From assembly GCA_947501885.1 (NCBI GenBank), contig CANMXN010000001.1, forward strand, positions 1,736,001 through 1,800,000: a DNA stretch of 64,000 nucleotides, read 5' to 3'. A program made the translations under genes and the position numbers. Each line of letters starts with the position of its first letter. Position 1 is the stretch's first letter. Of the stretch, positions 7,964 through 16,522 are shown in pieces. This DNA comes from an uncultured Sphingorhabdus sp. (GTDB taxonomy: Bacteria > Pseudomonadota > Alphaproteobacteria > Sphingomonadales > Sphingomonadaceae). The notes under the pieces were generated by a model. It ran no database searches and was not told the origin of the DNA. It was given only the letters and a program-made list of their open reading frames with translations.

Positions 7964-8605
7964 TTATTCACTACGAAACCCTATCGTTTTGTGGCTACCA
8001 TCACAAAAAGGCTTGTTTTTAGAAGCACCACATCGGCATAGGGCAACTCTTTTTCCATGCCATGCTTTGCGGCCTGATCCAGAGACGATGGTTACATTGC
8101 CTTGCACAAGTAAGGATGCGTCTTTTTGCGGTTCAATTTTGAGGCAACCACCTGTTGTATACTCTTTATCACCTGTTTTGCCTACGGCACCACTATCCTT
8201 AAATTTGGCTGCTACATGGCTATTATCGCAAAAAGGTTTATTCTTGGATTGACCGCAGCGGCATAAGGCTGCTCTAAATTTTGTTGCGGGGGCATCATCG
8301 GGGGACCCTTCAATATCCAATTCGCCGCGTAGAAAAAAGGGGCCATTTTGCGTGACATTTATTATATTGTCAGAGGGCGGAACTTCTTGTGTATCATTAT
8401 CAATTACTTTGGCAAATAATGCTCCTGATGGGCAGCGTTCAATAATTTCTTTTACATTGTTCCCATTATCTTCTTGATCGGGGTCGCACCAAGGATCGCG
8501 CCCTCCAACAAAAAGATCACCAGTTGCGCGCCCACATTCTCCGCTGCCAATACATAATTTGCTACAGAAAGTAACGGTCGCTTTTTCGCCTTTAAATTCT
8601 GTCAT
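7964..8605 (-). CDS. Ferredoxin-like plus double CDGSH iron-sulfur protein
   Basis: 213 residues in three parts. Residues 1-65 form a mono-cluster ferredoxin-like domain (Fer4_19 type) with Cys14, Cys18, Cys24 and the RCPSGA motif at Cys58. Residues 110-131 are the first CDGSH motif (Cys115, Cys117, Cys126, His130; here CDNSH). Residues 188-206 are the second (Cys190, Cys192, Cys201, His205). CDGSH domains bind a 2Fe-2S cluster through three Cys and one His and act in electron or cluster transfer. The start at 8605 was preferred to 8632 because the domain begins there and GAGAG precedes it. The protein carries potentially three clusters. Confidence 0.88.
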   Translation of the reverse strand: MTEFKGEKATVTFCSKLCIGSGECGRATGDLFVGGRDPWCDPDQEDNGNNVKEIIERCPSGALFAKVIDNDTQEVPPSDNIINVTQNGPFFLRGELDIEGSPDDAPATKFRAALCRCGQSKNKPFCDNSHVAAKFKDSGAVGKTGDKEYTTGGCLKIEPQKDASLLVQGNVTIVSGSGRKAWHGKRVALCRCGASKNKPFCDGSHKTIGFRSE

Positions 8606-8718
8606 GATTTTTCTCTCATACTTAAATGCCAATATAAATTAATGGCCGATTATTATGTTGAATTTAAAATATCTAGCGAGGGTTAAAGTAAGTAGAAATG
8701 AAAAGTCCAATCACTCTA

Positions 8719-8743
8719 AACCCCGCTAAATTTATGGGGGGTT
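8719..8743 (-). terminator. Weak stem-loop at the 3' end of the MAPEG gene
   Basis: AACCCC and GGGGTT arms form a 6-base stem around 13 bases and overlap the stop codon of the gene ending at 8742. On the minus strand the stem is followed within a dozen bases by CTTTTC, a poor T-run. It may end or attenuate transcription before the CDGSH gene; this is only suggestive. Confidence 0.25.
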
Positions 8744-9152
8744 AAGATATAGCTGTGAAGCCGATCATTAATATTGCAGCCCATGATACCAAATATACAG
8801 GTGTTCTAAGTGCTGGAATACCCAATGTGTATACAATGGCATGAACAATACGTGCAAAGAAGAATATTTGTGCCCACATGCCAACAGTCTCACCAGCAGA
8901 TGCATCGCCCAATAGGCCTGCGGCTACCACCACGGCAATGAATGCTGGCATGGTTTCAATCATGTTTAAATGCGCGCGTTTTGAGCGATCCATCCAAAGC
9001 GGCGTTTCTGGCTCTGTCTTTGGGAAGTCTTGGGGATAGTTGGTTAAAAAAGTCAAGGGACCCCAGACAAATAACCTACCAACAATATAGGGCGTCCATA
9101 ATAGGACCGTTAATATGCCACTAAGGGCGAGATAATTATATGCAGTTTCCAT
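8742..9152 (-). CDS. MAPEG-family membrane protein
   Basis: 136 residues with four hydrophobic segments, beginning YLALSGILTVLLWTPYIVGRL and ending YLVSWAAILMIGFTAIS. The AHLNMIETMPAFIAVVV segment matches the MAPEG superfamily (membrane-associated proteins in eicosanoid and glutathione metabolism). Members act in the membrane on glutathione conjugates or peroxides, but many bacterial ones are uncharacterised. GGAGGAAAAACG before the ATG at 9152 settles the start. It is 60 bases downstream of the YHS gene on the same strand, inside the AraC-headed redox-type cluster. Confidence 0.85.
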   Translation of the reverse strand: METAYNYLALSGILTVLLWTPYIVGRLFVWGPLTFLTNYPQDFPKTEPETPLWMDRSKRAHLNMIETMPAFIAVVVAAGLLGDASAGETVGMWAQIFFFARIVHAIVYTLGIPALRTPVYLVSWAAILMIGFTAIS

Positions 9153-9212
9153 CGTTTTTCCTCCTGTTTGATGGGTTGAAATGGGCGAAACACATGCCTC
9201 GCCCAAATTTTT

Positions 9213-9695
9213 TTAAAGCGCAGTTGCTTCAACGCTTCTAATTTTTTTCCAATTGGCCTCAGCCTTAGCAATCGTGCCAGCTTTATCTTTTTGATAGGCA
9301 TTAAAAATTTCTTCATTCAAAAATACATAAAGCTTGCCATCACGAACGTCTGACCAACGAGGGTCGCCATCGAACTTCTTAGCTACTGATACACCAAATG
9401 TACAGAAGCCGCCATTTTGTGGTAAGAAATTGGTTGGGTTTGCTTTGAATGTGTCAAGATTGGCTTGGCTTGAAAAATAATATGCTACGCCATCGTGCAC
9501 AGCAGAAAATTTTGCAATGCCTTGTGTGCGATTGCCAGTTTGGATGAATGAAACTGTATCTACGCCATGCAATGCGAGCGGAGCACTAGCGGCGGTTAGA
9601 CCTGAAGATACATTATATTCATCTGCTGCAATTGCTGGAGTTGCTACCAAGGCAACGGCTGCCATTGCAGATGCAAGATTTAATTTGTTTAACAT
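9213..9695 (-). CDS. Exported YHS-domain protein
   Basis: 160 residues with a clear Sec signal peptide (LASAMAAVALVATPAIAAD, cut after AIA) followed by a YHS domain: LHGVDTVSFIQTG, YYFSSQANLDTFKANPTNFLPQNGGFCTFG. YHS domains are thought to bind heavy metals and often sit near copper or redox genes. The single Cys in the GGFCTFG stretch and several acidic or aromatic residues could bind metal. Start at 9695 with CGAAAGGAAATAAAT upstream. The predicted location is the periplasm. Confidence 0.85.
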   Translation of the reverse strand: MLNKLNLASAMAAVALVATPAIAADEYNVSSGLTAASAPLALHGVDTVSFIQTGNRTQGIAKFSAVHDGVAYYFSSQANLDTFKANPTNFLPQNGGFCTFGVSVAKKFDGDPRWSDVRDGKLYVFLNEEIFNAYQKDKAGTIAKAEANWKKIRSVEATAL

Positions 9696-9737
9696 ATTTA
9701 TTTCCTTTCGAAGTGTATGGAACAAGTTCCAAGGCTA

Positions 9738-10289
9738 TTATGCGGCTTCGCTGCCGCGAGTATTTACGACTGGGAAGTCGATCTCTGTTTCAACCATATG
9801 GTTGAAATAATTGGTGAACATATTCAGCATTGTGACGCTAAATATCTCCAGAATCTCTTCGTGTGAAAAACCGTTTGCTTGAGTATGTTCAAGACACATA
9901 TCACTTACATGACCACGCTTCTCGATAATTTCTTTGGTAAGTAATAGCGCTGCTTGAGTTTTGGGATCTCGAGATTTACCAACCAAATTATGCGCTAATT
10001 CGTCTTTGTCTAAGCCAAGCTGGTCACCAACAATAGTATGTACTGATGCGCAATAATCGCATTGATTAGTACCAGCGGCGGTTAGAGCAATTTGCTCGCG
10101 CAATTGGGCTGATAATATACCTTCATTCACAGCTCCAGAGAATCCTAAATAACTGGCCAATGTTGCTGGTGAATTTGCCATGGTTTGAATGATATTTGGA
10201 ACCATGCCCATTTTTGCTCTAACGCCATCAAGCATCTCTGTTGTTTGGGGTGAAATATCTTCTTCATGTGCTTGCGCGATGCGTTGCAT
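9738..10289 (-). CDS. AhpD-like carboxymuconolactone decarboxylase-family protein
   Basis: 183 residues with the AhpD-type core LREQIAL...QCDYCASVHT, giving a CxxC pair (Cys77, Cys80) and His84, the proton-relay set of alkylhydroperoxidase-like proteins. Such proteins reduce peroxides through a thiol pair or act as decarboxylases; the CxxC argues for peroxidase-type redox activity. The frame runs open up to 10448, but the ATG at 10289 has GGAAACATATA upstream and begins the conserved part. It is the first gene after the AraC regulator and is preceded by phased direct repeats. Confidence 0.85.
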   Translation of the reverse strand: MQRIAQAHEEDISPQTTEMLDGVRAKMGMVPNIIQTMANSPATLASYLGFSGAVNEGILSAQLREQIALTAAGTNQCDYCASVHTIVGDQLGLDKDELAHNLVGKSRDPKTQAALLLTKEIIEKRGHVSDMCLEHTQANGFSHEEILEIFSVTMLNMFTNYFNHMVETEIDFPVVNTRGSEAA

Positions 10290-10378
10290 TATATGTTTCC
10301 AAATGTTCTTTGCGTTGAAAACACATTCGATCAAAAAGGACATATTGACAAGTGCTATACGGTTGATAGCGACTATCG

Positions 10379-10430
10379 GCAAATTATACGGGATGATATG
10401 CAAATTATATTGTATCTTTCGGCAAAAATA
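10379..10430. promoter_or_regulatory. Phased direct repeats, candidate AraC-type binding sites
   Basis: GCAAATTATA occurs at 10379-10388 and again at 10400-10409, a spacing of 21 bases or two helical turns. A weaker third copy, GCAAAAATA, is at 10422-10430. AraC/XylS proteins bind direct repeats on one face of the helix with about 21-base spacing. The site lies 90-140 bases upstream of the AhpD-like gene and just after the AraC-type gene. No other direct repeat of this quality was seen nearby. Confidence 0.5.
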
Positions 10431-10498
10431 AAGTTTATTGCATAACAAATTCCCCCGCTTAGAAAGCAGAAGGCATTATGGCCTTATTTCTGATAAGA

Positions 10499-11425
10499 TC
10501 AGTGCAGAGCTTGGCGATATTTAGTAGGAGCCAATCCAAATTTTCCAGCAAAAGCCCGGGTAAAAGCGGCGGGGGATTGGTAGCCCGTCTCTATTGCAAC
10601 TTGCTGTACAGTATAAGTACCATGATCCAAGAGTGATAAGGCTTTTTGGAGTCTCCAATCGGAGAGATAGGACATAGGGCCTTGCCCCAATAAATCCCCG
10701 AAACGATCCGCAAAACGGCTACGAGACATACCTACTTCTTGCGCTAATTTTTGCACGGTCCATGGTGATGTTGGATGTTTATGGATAAGCTCTAATGCTT
10801 GTCCAACCTGTTTGTCTTGATAGCCTTTTAATAGCGAGTCGGTTTCGTCTAACTCTTCAATGCCAACCCGCAATAATTCTATGAACATCGCTTCTGATAA
10901 TCTGCGAACAGAGGCACTAGCACCAACACCATTAGAAAATATTTGTTGCCCGATCAGGCGCAATAATGTGTCTAACCAAGGGTTTTGGGCGCGCATAGAT
11001 GCTGTTATTAGCAAATAATCGGGTAGTGAACGTAAGATGGGGTGATCAGCACCTTTACGAAAGGTGAAATGTCCACAGATTAATTGTGTAGCCGCTTGAG
11101 AATCTCCTTCCCCAACGACAAGAACGCCTTCTCCGTCATAGCCTACCGCTTCAAGCACTTTTTCTAGTGGCGGTGCTTCATTCACAGGGCTGTCAGAAAC
11201 GATATGAGTTTGCCCTCTAGGGACAAGGATCAGATCACCTGGCCCCATCGATACTATATCTCCAGAAGGCAGAGTGATGCTACATTGACCTTGCACGACA
11301 AGGTGAAAACGAGCGGCTTGCTCTAAATCAGGAACGGTCACGGCCCAACTATCGGAAAAGTCAGTCCGGAAATAAAGGGCACCCTTTAAATCGAGCGTAT
11401 CTAATATATCGTTTAAAATATCCAT
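10499..11425 (-). CDS. AraC-family transcriptional regulator (cupin-6 type)
   Basis: 308 residues. The N-terminal half is a cupin-like ligand domain (HLVVQGQCSITLPSG, GPGDLILVPRGQTHIV). The C-terminal hundred residues are the double helix-turn-helix of AraC/XylS proteins (TVQKLAQEVGMSRSRFADRF, then VQQVAIETGYQSPAAFTRAF). This architecture belongs to the group often annotated as AraC_binding_2 or cupin_6 regulators, which frequently sit next to redox or quinone-response genes. It heads the minus-strand cluster down to the CDGSH gene, with the phased repeats between it and its first neighbour, so local control is likely. Confidence 0.92.
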   Translation of the reverse strand: MDILNDILDTLDLKGALYFRTDFSDSWAVTVPDLEQAARFHLVVQGQCSITLPSGDIVSMGPGDLILVPRGQTHIVSDSPVNEAPPLEKVLEAVGYDGEGVLVVGEGDSQAATQLICGHFTFRKGADHPILRSLPDYLLITASMRAQNPWLDTLLRLIGQQIFSNGVGASASVRRLSEAMFIELLRVGIEELDETDSLLKGYQDKQVGQALELIHKHPTSPWTVQKLAQEVGMSRSRFADRFGDLLGQGPMSYLSDWRLQKALSLLDHGTYTVQQVAIETGYQSPAAFTRAFAGKFGLAPTKYRQALH

Positions 11426-11613
11426 ATAGATAACTTAAACCTTTGCATGACGTCCTGCAATAGAGTTTTCATATGCAGATAGTCCAAAAAATGATGCAGA
11501 TGGTACTGTCATAGAAATATTATGCGCAATAAATTGTAGAATAGTCTGGGCCTATAAAGATGCTATAATGCTTAATATGCCCAAACCTTCGTTTCTATTG
11601 TTCTGATTGTGTT

Positions 11614-12942
11614 TTAGCTAACAGCAATACGCTGTGCATGTTCTTTAATGATTGTGTGCATGCTCGTATCATTATCAAATATGCCATACCAACCTTGTGC
11701 TTCATGGGGCGGATCACCCATATAGGCTGTATCACCATCGCGGAATCTATAATCTTCATTCGGGGTGCGTGCCTCCCCATTCCATGCCCAGAAATTGCTG
11801 CCGACTACAGGGCCGCCATTTTCGGAGCTGTCTTCGACGGCTTTATAGATTATTTTATAGAAGTCTTCTCTAAAGGAAGTGGGTACATCGGGTTCATAAA
11901 GCTCACCATCGCGTGGGAAACCAAATTCCTCAAATACCAATGGCTTATCTAATTGGGTGGCGAGTCTGATATGCTGCTGCACATAATCATTAACTTTTTT
12001 AGTACCTTCTGGCCATGTGCCTTCAAGGTCTTTGCCATCAACCCAACCCCAATTATTCGGCCAAATATGAGATGTGACATAATCAATATTTTCATGCGCT
12101 CTGATATAGACATCTTCGCGGCCATTGCTGGCTGCTGTGCCTTCTTGGCCCAAAGATATTAGATGGTTAGAATCAATAGAACGGATAAGCTTGGCAGTAT
12201 TATCAATCCAAGCATAATAGTCGGGTAATGTTTTTTCGACTATCTCTGGTGTCGACCCTGGGCGTGGTTCATTACAAAGCTGCCATGACATTATAGATGT
12301 ATCATCTTTATAGGCTTTGCCTGTGACGCTATTGGTACGACCAACAAGGCGGCGCACATGATCATGATACATAGAAATAGCGGCTTCTGATCGGTAAAAA
12401 TCACTATTATGGTCTGGGAATGCTGGCCAAGGGTTTTCGGGATCATTCATGTCGGTAAATTTGCCGGTGGTATAATGAAGATAAGTCATCATTCCGCCTG
12501 ACCATTCCCAGAAGTTGGTCAAATAAAGCACAGCTTTCATGTCACGCTTGGCCACTTCTGCCATGCAATAGTCTAAACCAACAAATAATGTATCATTCCA
12601 CTCTTCATTGGCTCGGAACCCTGGTTTGATGCCTGCTTTAAGCGGGCCTTCCTCGGATGATGCCAATATACGTAGATTGGTTATGCCGAGTTCTTTGAGC
12701 CGATCAAGCTCGCGCCCTAAACGCGCACGATCTCCATAAGCGGCATCTGCACCTAGATAGGCTCCATACCAGATATTGGCCCCAGCAAAGCGATAGGGTT
12801 TGTCACCAAGCATCAATTTATTGCCTTCGCGTGTGATGAAGATGTTATCAGAAGACAACGTTGTCATTTTGCATCCAAATAAAGCAAGCGTTGATATGCT
12901 TGCGCTGGCTACCAATATATTACGCCGTGTGATTAAAGTCAT
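11614..12942 (-). CDS. GH5-family endo-beta-mannanase-like lipoprotein
   Basis: 442-residue glycoside hydrolase of family 5, most like the mannanase subgroup. The (beta/alpha)8-barrel acid/base glutamate is Glu225 in QLCNEPRPG and the nucleophile is Glu339 in VFEEFGFP. The N terminus has a twin-arginine motif (TRRNIL) before a hydrophobic segment and a lipobox (LALFGC, Cys24), suggesting a Tat-exported lipoprotein. GGAGAGATAA supports the start. It follows the ROK kinase gene by 30 bases, so the two are probably one operon: extracytoplasmic cleavage of a beta-mannan and phosphorylation of the released sugar. Cellulase-type activity is possible. Confidence 0.85.
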   Translation of the reverse strand: MTLITRRNILVASASISTLALFGCKMTTLSSDNIFITREGNKLMLGDKPYRFAGANIWYGAYLGADAAYGDRARLGRELDRLKELGITNLRILASSEEGPLKAGIKPGFRANEEWNDTLFVGLDYCMAEVAKRDMKAVLYLTNFWEWSGGMMTYLHYTTGKFTDMNDPENPWPAFPDHNSDFYRSEAAISMYHDHVRRLVGRTNSVTGKAYKDDTSIMSWQLCNEPRPGSTPEIVEKTLPDYYAWIDNTAKLIRSIDSNHLISLGQEGTAASNGREDVYIRAHENIDYVTSHIWPNNWGWVDGKDLEGTWPEGTKKVNDYVQQHIRLATQLDKPLVFEEFGFPRDGELYEPDVPTSFREDFYKIIYKAVEDSSENGGPVVGSNFWAWNGEARTPNEDYRFRDGDTAYMGDPPHEAQGWYGIFDNDTSMHTIIKEHAQRIAVS

Positions 12943-12972
12943 TTATCTCTCCAAAATTCAATTAATTTCAAT

Positions 12973-13884
12973 TTACGTATACAATATATTTAGGCCGACC
13001 GCAACTGCACCCATGGGCCCTGCTTTGTCATGCAGTTTTGGGTGGCATATCATGGTTTGGGCTGCCTGTTCGTCAAAGCCCGCATAATAACCCTTTAATA
13101 TTATAGGTAATCGTTTATGCACCATTTCCAGCAGATGAGGGGCGCCAATGCCGACCCCACCGCCGATTAAGATATGTTTGGGCGCATAGGCATAGATAAG
13201 CATAGCGCATAATGATGCAAGATCATCTGCAACCTGATGCCATCTGCTGTCACTCGCTGGGACGTTGGCAGGGTCTTGATTAAAGCGGGCGTGCAGAGCA
13301 GGGCCTGATATTAACCCTTCGATACAATCCCCATGGAAAGAGCAAGCTCCCTTAAACTTATCATCTTTGGAACGCTGTAACGAGACATGCCCAATTTCTG
13401 GGTGTAATTGTCCATGCAGTGGGGAGCCATCTAAAATGACACCGCCGCCAACGCCTGTACCGATGGTAATATATATAAGGCTAGAGCATCCTTGCCCTAT
13501 ACCCCATTGATATTCAGCCATAGCGGCTGCATTTACATCGCTTTCAATTGCGATGGGGCAATCAAATGATGCCCCCAATGTGCCGACAATATCAGCACCG
13601 CTCCATCCTGCTTTTGTGGTGGTACGTATATGACCATAATCGCGCGCTTTTCTCTCTAGGGCGACGGGGCCAAAGCTTGCGATACCAAGCGCATCAAAGG
13701 GGTGATCAGTCCACCAACTCTCTAATTTTTCTCTAAGTTTGCCTAGGGTGGTTGTGGGGTCTTGTGTGGGAATTTGAAATTCTTCGCATATGTCTGTGCC
13801 ATTAGCCAATATAGCAATGGCCTTGGTGCCCCCTAATTCTATACCTGCTATGCGCGCTTTCTTTGTTTTGTTAAATTCCACCAT
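12973..13884 (-). CDS. ROK-family sugar kinase (fructokinase/mannokinase type)
   Basis: 303 residues with the ATP-binding GIELGGTKAIAIL at the N terminus, the GTGVGGGVI glycine motif, the catalytic-region HPEIGHVSLQR and the zinc loop CSFHGDCIEGLISGPAL, which fits the YdhR/ScrK fructokinase branch. These enzymes phosphorylate fructose, and sometimes mannose or glucose, at C6. There is no N-terminal DNA-binding domain, so it is a kinase and not a ROK repressor. The start is ATG with a weak upstream site. It precedes the GH5 gene by 30 bases and probably handles its mannose product. Confidence 0.9.
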   Translation of the reverse strand: MVEFNKTKKARIAGIELGGTKAIAILANGTDICEEFQIPTQDPTTTLGKLREKLESWWTDHPFDALGIASFGPVALERKARDYGHIRTTTKAGWSGADIVGTLGASFDCPIAIESDVNAAAMAEYQWGIGQGCSSLIYITIGTGVGGGVILDGSPLHGQLHPEIGHVSLQRSKDDKFKGACSFHGDCIEGLISGPALHARFNQDPANVPASDSRWHQVADDLASLCAMLIYAYAPKHILIGGGVGIGAPHLLEMVHKRLPIILKGYYAGFDEQAAQTMICHPKLHDKAGPMGAVAVGLNILYT

Positions 13885-14035
13885 ATATTTTTGTCCAAGA
13901 TTTAAATATTCACAAATGGAGGATATAGTATTTTCTTAAAAATATAAAATTAAAAACCAAAACTCTCTATCATAAAAATAGAGGTTTATAATGCTGTGTA
14001 TTTGCTAGAAATAGCGCTGTTAGAATTACGCACAA

Positions 14036-14069
14036 AGCCTCTAATTTCTAATATGACAAGTTAGAGGCT
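14036..14069. terminator. Inverted repeat between the sulP and ROK genes
   Basis: AGCCTCTAA and TTAGAGGCT make a perfect 9-base stem around 16 bases. It lies just past the 3' end of the sulP gene (14105) and 150 bases upstream of the ROK start. There is no T-run on either side, so intrinsic termination is doubtful; it could be a stabilising hairpin or a protein site. Confidence 0.35.
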
Positions 14070-14104
14070 AAATCCTTATATTGATGAATATTGTAGCTTT
14101 CTCA

Positions 14105-15871
14105 TTATATCATGCCTCGAGCCTCGAATGGGTCCTGGCTATTATTTTCTTCTTCTCTTTTTAATTGCGCTATGAGACTTTCAAATGCTTTGTTTTGCGA
14201 TAGGTAAATATTACCCGATAACTCATCTAGAAAGTTAGAGCGTTTTAGAGCGTCCATAACCGACCCTTTTACCTCGGAGAGATGAAAGCATATATTTCCA
14301 TCTGATAGGCGGTGATTGATAACTTCCAGACTTTCCAATGCCGATGCATCTATTGTGTTAACGGCGGAACACATGAGTATGATATGTTTGATTTCATGCC
14401 GATCTGCGATTTCCTCTAATACACGCTCTTCTAGCCAACGGGCATTGAGATATGTAAGGGCTTCATCGATACGTAATGTTACGATACGTGGGTCTGTAAA
14501 TACTTTATGCCGCTTGATATTTCTAAAATGCTCTGTCTCTGGTATGCGGCCCACTATAACGGCATGTGGCCGTGAAGCACGCCAGAGATACAGTGCAAGG
14601 CTTAGCAGCACACCCGCAATGACTCCTGGTTCAACACCTGCCAATAAAGTGATAATAATTGTCGCCATCATTGCTGCAAAATCTGGCTTAGAATAGCGCC
14701 ATATTTCAATGGGAGTTTTAAAATCAACAAGGCTAAGTACGGCTACAATAATTGTTGCCGCCAATGTTGCTATGGGTAGAGCATATAGGAGTGGGGTTAG
14801 GAATAATGCTGCCATAGCTATGCCAATGGCAGTAAATGCTCCAGCTGCTGGGGTATGCGCACCCGCATCGAAATTAACCACTGAACGTGCGAAGCCTCCT
14901 GTTACCGGATATGCTCCAGAGAAACCTGCCGCAATATTGGCAGCACCAAGACCAATAAGCTCTTGGTCGGGGTTAATATATTGCCGTCTTTTAGCAGCCA
15001 AGGTTTGCGCAACGGAGACGCTTTCAACAAAACCGATAATAGATATGAGCAGAGCAGGGATAAGAAGCGCTTGCCATAATGCGCTGTCAAATAATGGCAT
15101 GGTGATGGATGGCAGGGTCTGAGGTATCTCACCAACTACTCGAACGCCTTTCGCTTCTAGATCAAAGAATATGACTGCAAATGTAGAGAAAGCAACGGCA
15201 AAGATAGGACCTGCTTTTGCGATGAGGTCTGCTGGCCGTATGGGGAGTCCCAAACCTATTAATACTGTTTTTAATCCCTTGCGAACCCAGAATAAAAAGG
15301 TAATGGATGCTAACCCTATTGCTAATGTTGGTAAGTTGAGTGTGCTAATATTTCCAGCTAGTGAGGATAGTAATTCTGGCATAGCAGAGCCTTGTGCCGA
15401 TATCCCAAAGATAGATTTTAACTGGCTCGTCGCTATAATGATGCCGCTTGCCGTTATAAAACCAGAAACAACGGGATGAGAGAGCAAATTGGCTAGAAAG
15501 CCCAACCGTAAAATACCCATTGATAGTAAAATAAGGCCTGATAAAAGGGCTAAAATTATTGCTGCAGCGATAAATTCGGCACTAGCTGGAGCACCAATAT
15601 TCCCTGCTGCTGCTAATGTCATTAATGAGATAACGGCGACAGGCCCCACTGCAAGCGTTCGGCTGGTGCCAAGTAAGGCATAAGCGATTATCGGTAACAT
15701 TGAGGCATATAAACCAATTTCTGGCGGTAACCCAGCTAACATCGCATAGGCTAAGCTTTGCGGTATCAACATGATGGTAACAATGAATGCGGCTATCAAA
15801 TCATTGGTTAATACAGTGCTATTATATCCTTTTCCCCATTCGAGGATGGGAAGATAATGCCTGATATTCAT
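14105..15871 (-). CDS. SulP-family anion transporter with STAS domain
   Basis: 588-residue inner-membrane permease. The N-terminal 420 residues are a run of hydrophobic segments with the SulP signature region PQSLAYAMLAGLPPEIGLYAS, and the C terminus is a cytoplasmic STAS domain (IKHIILMCSAVNTIDASALESLEVI). SulP proteins import sulfate or bicarbonate/dicarboxylates by ion coupling or exchange. No sulfate-assimilation or carbonic anhydrase genes are adjacent, so the substrate is open. The gene stands alone, with over 200 bases free on both sides. Confidence 0.92.
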   Translation of the reverse strand: MNIRHYLPILEWGKGYNSTVLTNDLIAAFIVTIMLIPQSLAYAMLAGLPPEIGLYASMLPIIAYALLGTSRTLAVGPVAVISLMTLAAAGNIGAPASAEFIAAAIILALLSGLILLSMGILRLGFLANLLSHPVVSGFITASGIIIATSQLKSIFGISAQGSAMPELLSSLAGNISTLNLPTLAIGLASITFLFWVRKGLKTVLIGLGLPIRPADLIAKAGPIFAVAFSTFAVIFFDLEAKGVRVVGEIPQTLPSITMPLFDSALWQALLIPALLISIIGFVESVSVAQTLAAKRRQYINPDQELIGLGAANIAAGFSGAYPVTGGFARSVVNFDAGAHTPAAGAFTAIGIAMAALFLTPLLYALPIATLAATIIVAVLSLVDFKTPIEIWRYSKPDFAAMMATIIITLLAGVEPGVIAGVLLSLALYLWRASRPHAVIVGRIPETEHFRNIKRHKVFTDPRIVTLRIDEALTYLNARWLEERVLEEIADRHEIKHIILMCSAVNTIDASALESLEVINHRLSDGNICFHLSEVKGSVMDALKRSNFLDELSGNIYLSQNKAFESLIAQLKREEENNSQDPFEARGMI

Positions 15872-16236
15872 ATGACTTGTTCCCTATGATGCTTGTGATT
15901 TTAGAGCTGGTCTTCATCAGTGGCTTATGATCTTCATCGGCAGAGCTTTAGCGTAAGCAATTTCTGATGTGCTTGGCAATATGCTTTGCTTATATTTATG
16001 ATTTTTGTGACTGTGGAGATTATTATAAAGCTGTATCACCTCACCGACATTGGGCATTCTTCGTCTGCAAATATGCTTTTAATTATTCTTCCAGACCCAC
16101 TACATCATTCGTCACGTGCGTAGGAGGTGAACCAAAGATTAAGCACAACTACTACAGGGTTACTTGCAGCTTGCCCTGAATTTATTTCAGTAATGGTGAT
16201 GCGTTCGGTTGCTGAGTTTGAACTGTAAAGAATAGT
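15872..16236. other. Gene-free spacer upstream of sulP, downstream of tRNA-Leu
   Basis: The 365 bases should carry the sulP promoter. TCTTCATC occurs twice at 15911 and 15931, and CTGAA-TTTAT-TTCAG, a fragment of the repeat family seen near 46.8 and 47.2 kb, is at 16176-16190. A 70-codon plus-strand frame at 15967-16179 has no recognisable features and is not called. No integrase or direct repeat marks this tRNA as an insertion site. Confidence 0.4.
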
Positions 16237-16325
16237 TGGTGCGGCCGAGAAGACTCGAACTTCCACGGGGTATTAACCCCACAGCGACCTCAACGCTGCG
16301 CGTCTACCAATTCCGCCACGGCCGC
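16237..16325 (-). tRNA. tRNA-Leu (anticodon GAG)
   Basis: An 89-base class II tRNA read from the minus strand. The acceptor arms GCGGCCG and CGGCCGC pair over 7 bases, the discriminator is A and the CCA end is encoded. The anticodon stem CAGCG/CGCTG encloses TTGAGGT, giving anticodon GAG for CUC and CUU leucine codons. The long variable arm (GTGGGG...CCCCGT) is that of tRNA-Leu, and the T arm contains GTTCGAGTC. Confidence 0.96.
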
Positions 16326-16522
16326 ATGTCCATGAGAGGTAGGGCCGAGCCATTAGCAAAGCCGTAACAAAGGCGCAATCTCTATTATGATTTTCTGCTT
16401 AGAATGATTCGGCTATAGATATGAGATAGTCTGAACGATACAGCGGCAATGCTAATATATGCCGCACTATGTTGTTATAGATAATATCTACAGTGCTCAA
16501 TGTCCTATTTTGGTGCAGTGCG

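Noticed and set aside
14709-15122. 137-codon plus-strand frame antisense to sulP
   Set aside because: Opposite to the membrane segments of a clear transporter; such shadows are expected from its codon use.
15967-16179. 70-codon frame between sulP and tRNA-Leu
   Set aside because: No ribosome binding site at the start and no homology-like pattern; Cys/Tyr-rich.
16237-16325. tRNA-Leu as an integration site for a genomic island
   Set aside because: No integrase gene and no repeat of the tRNA 3' end was seen nearby.
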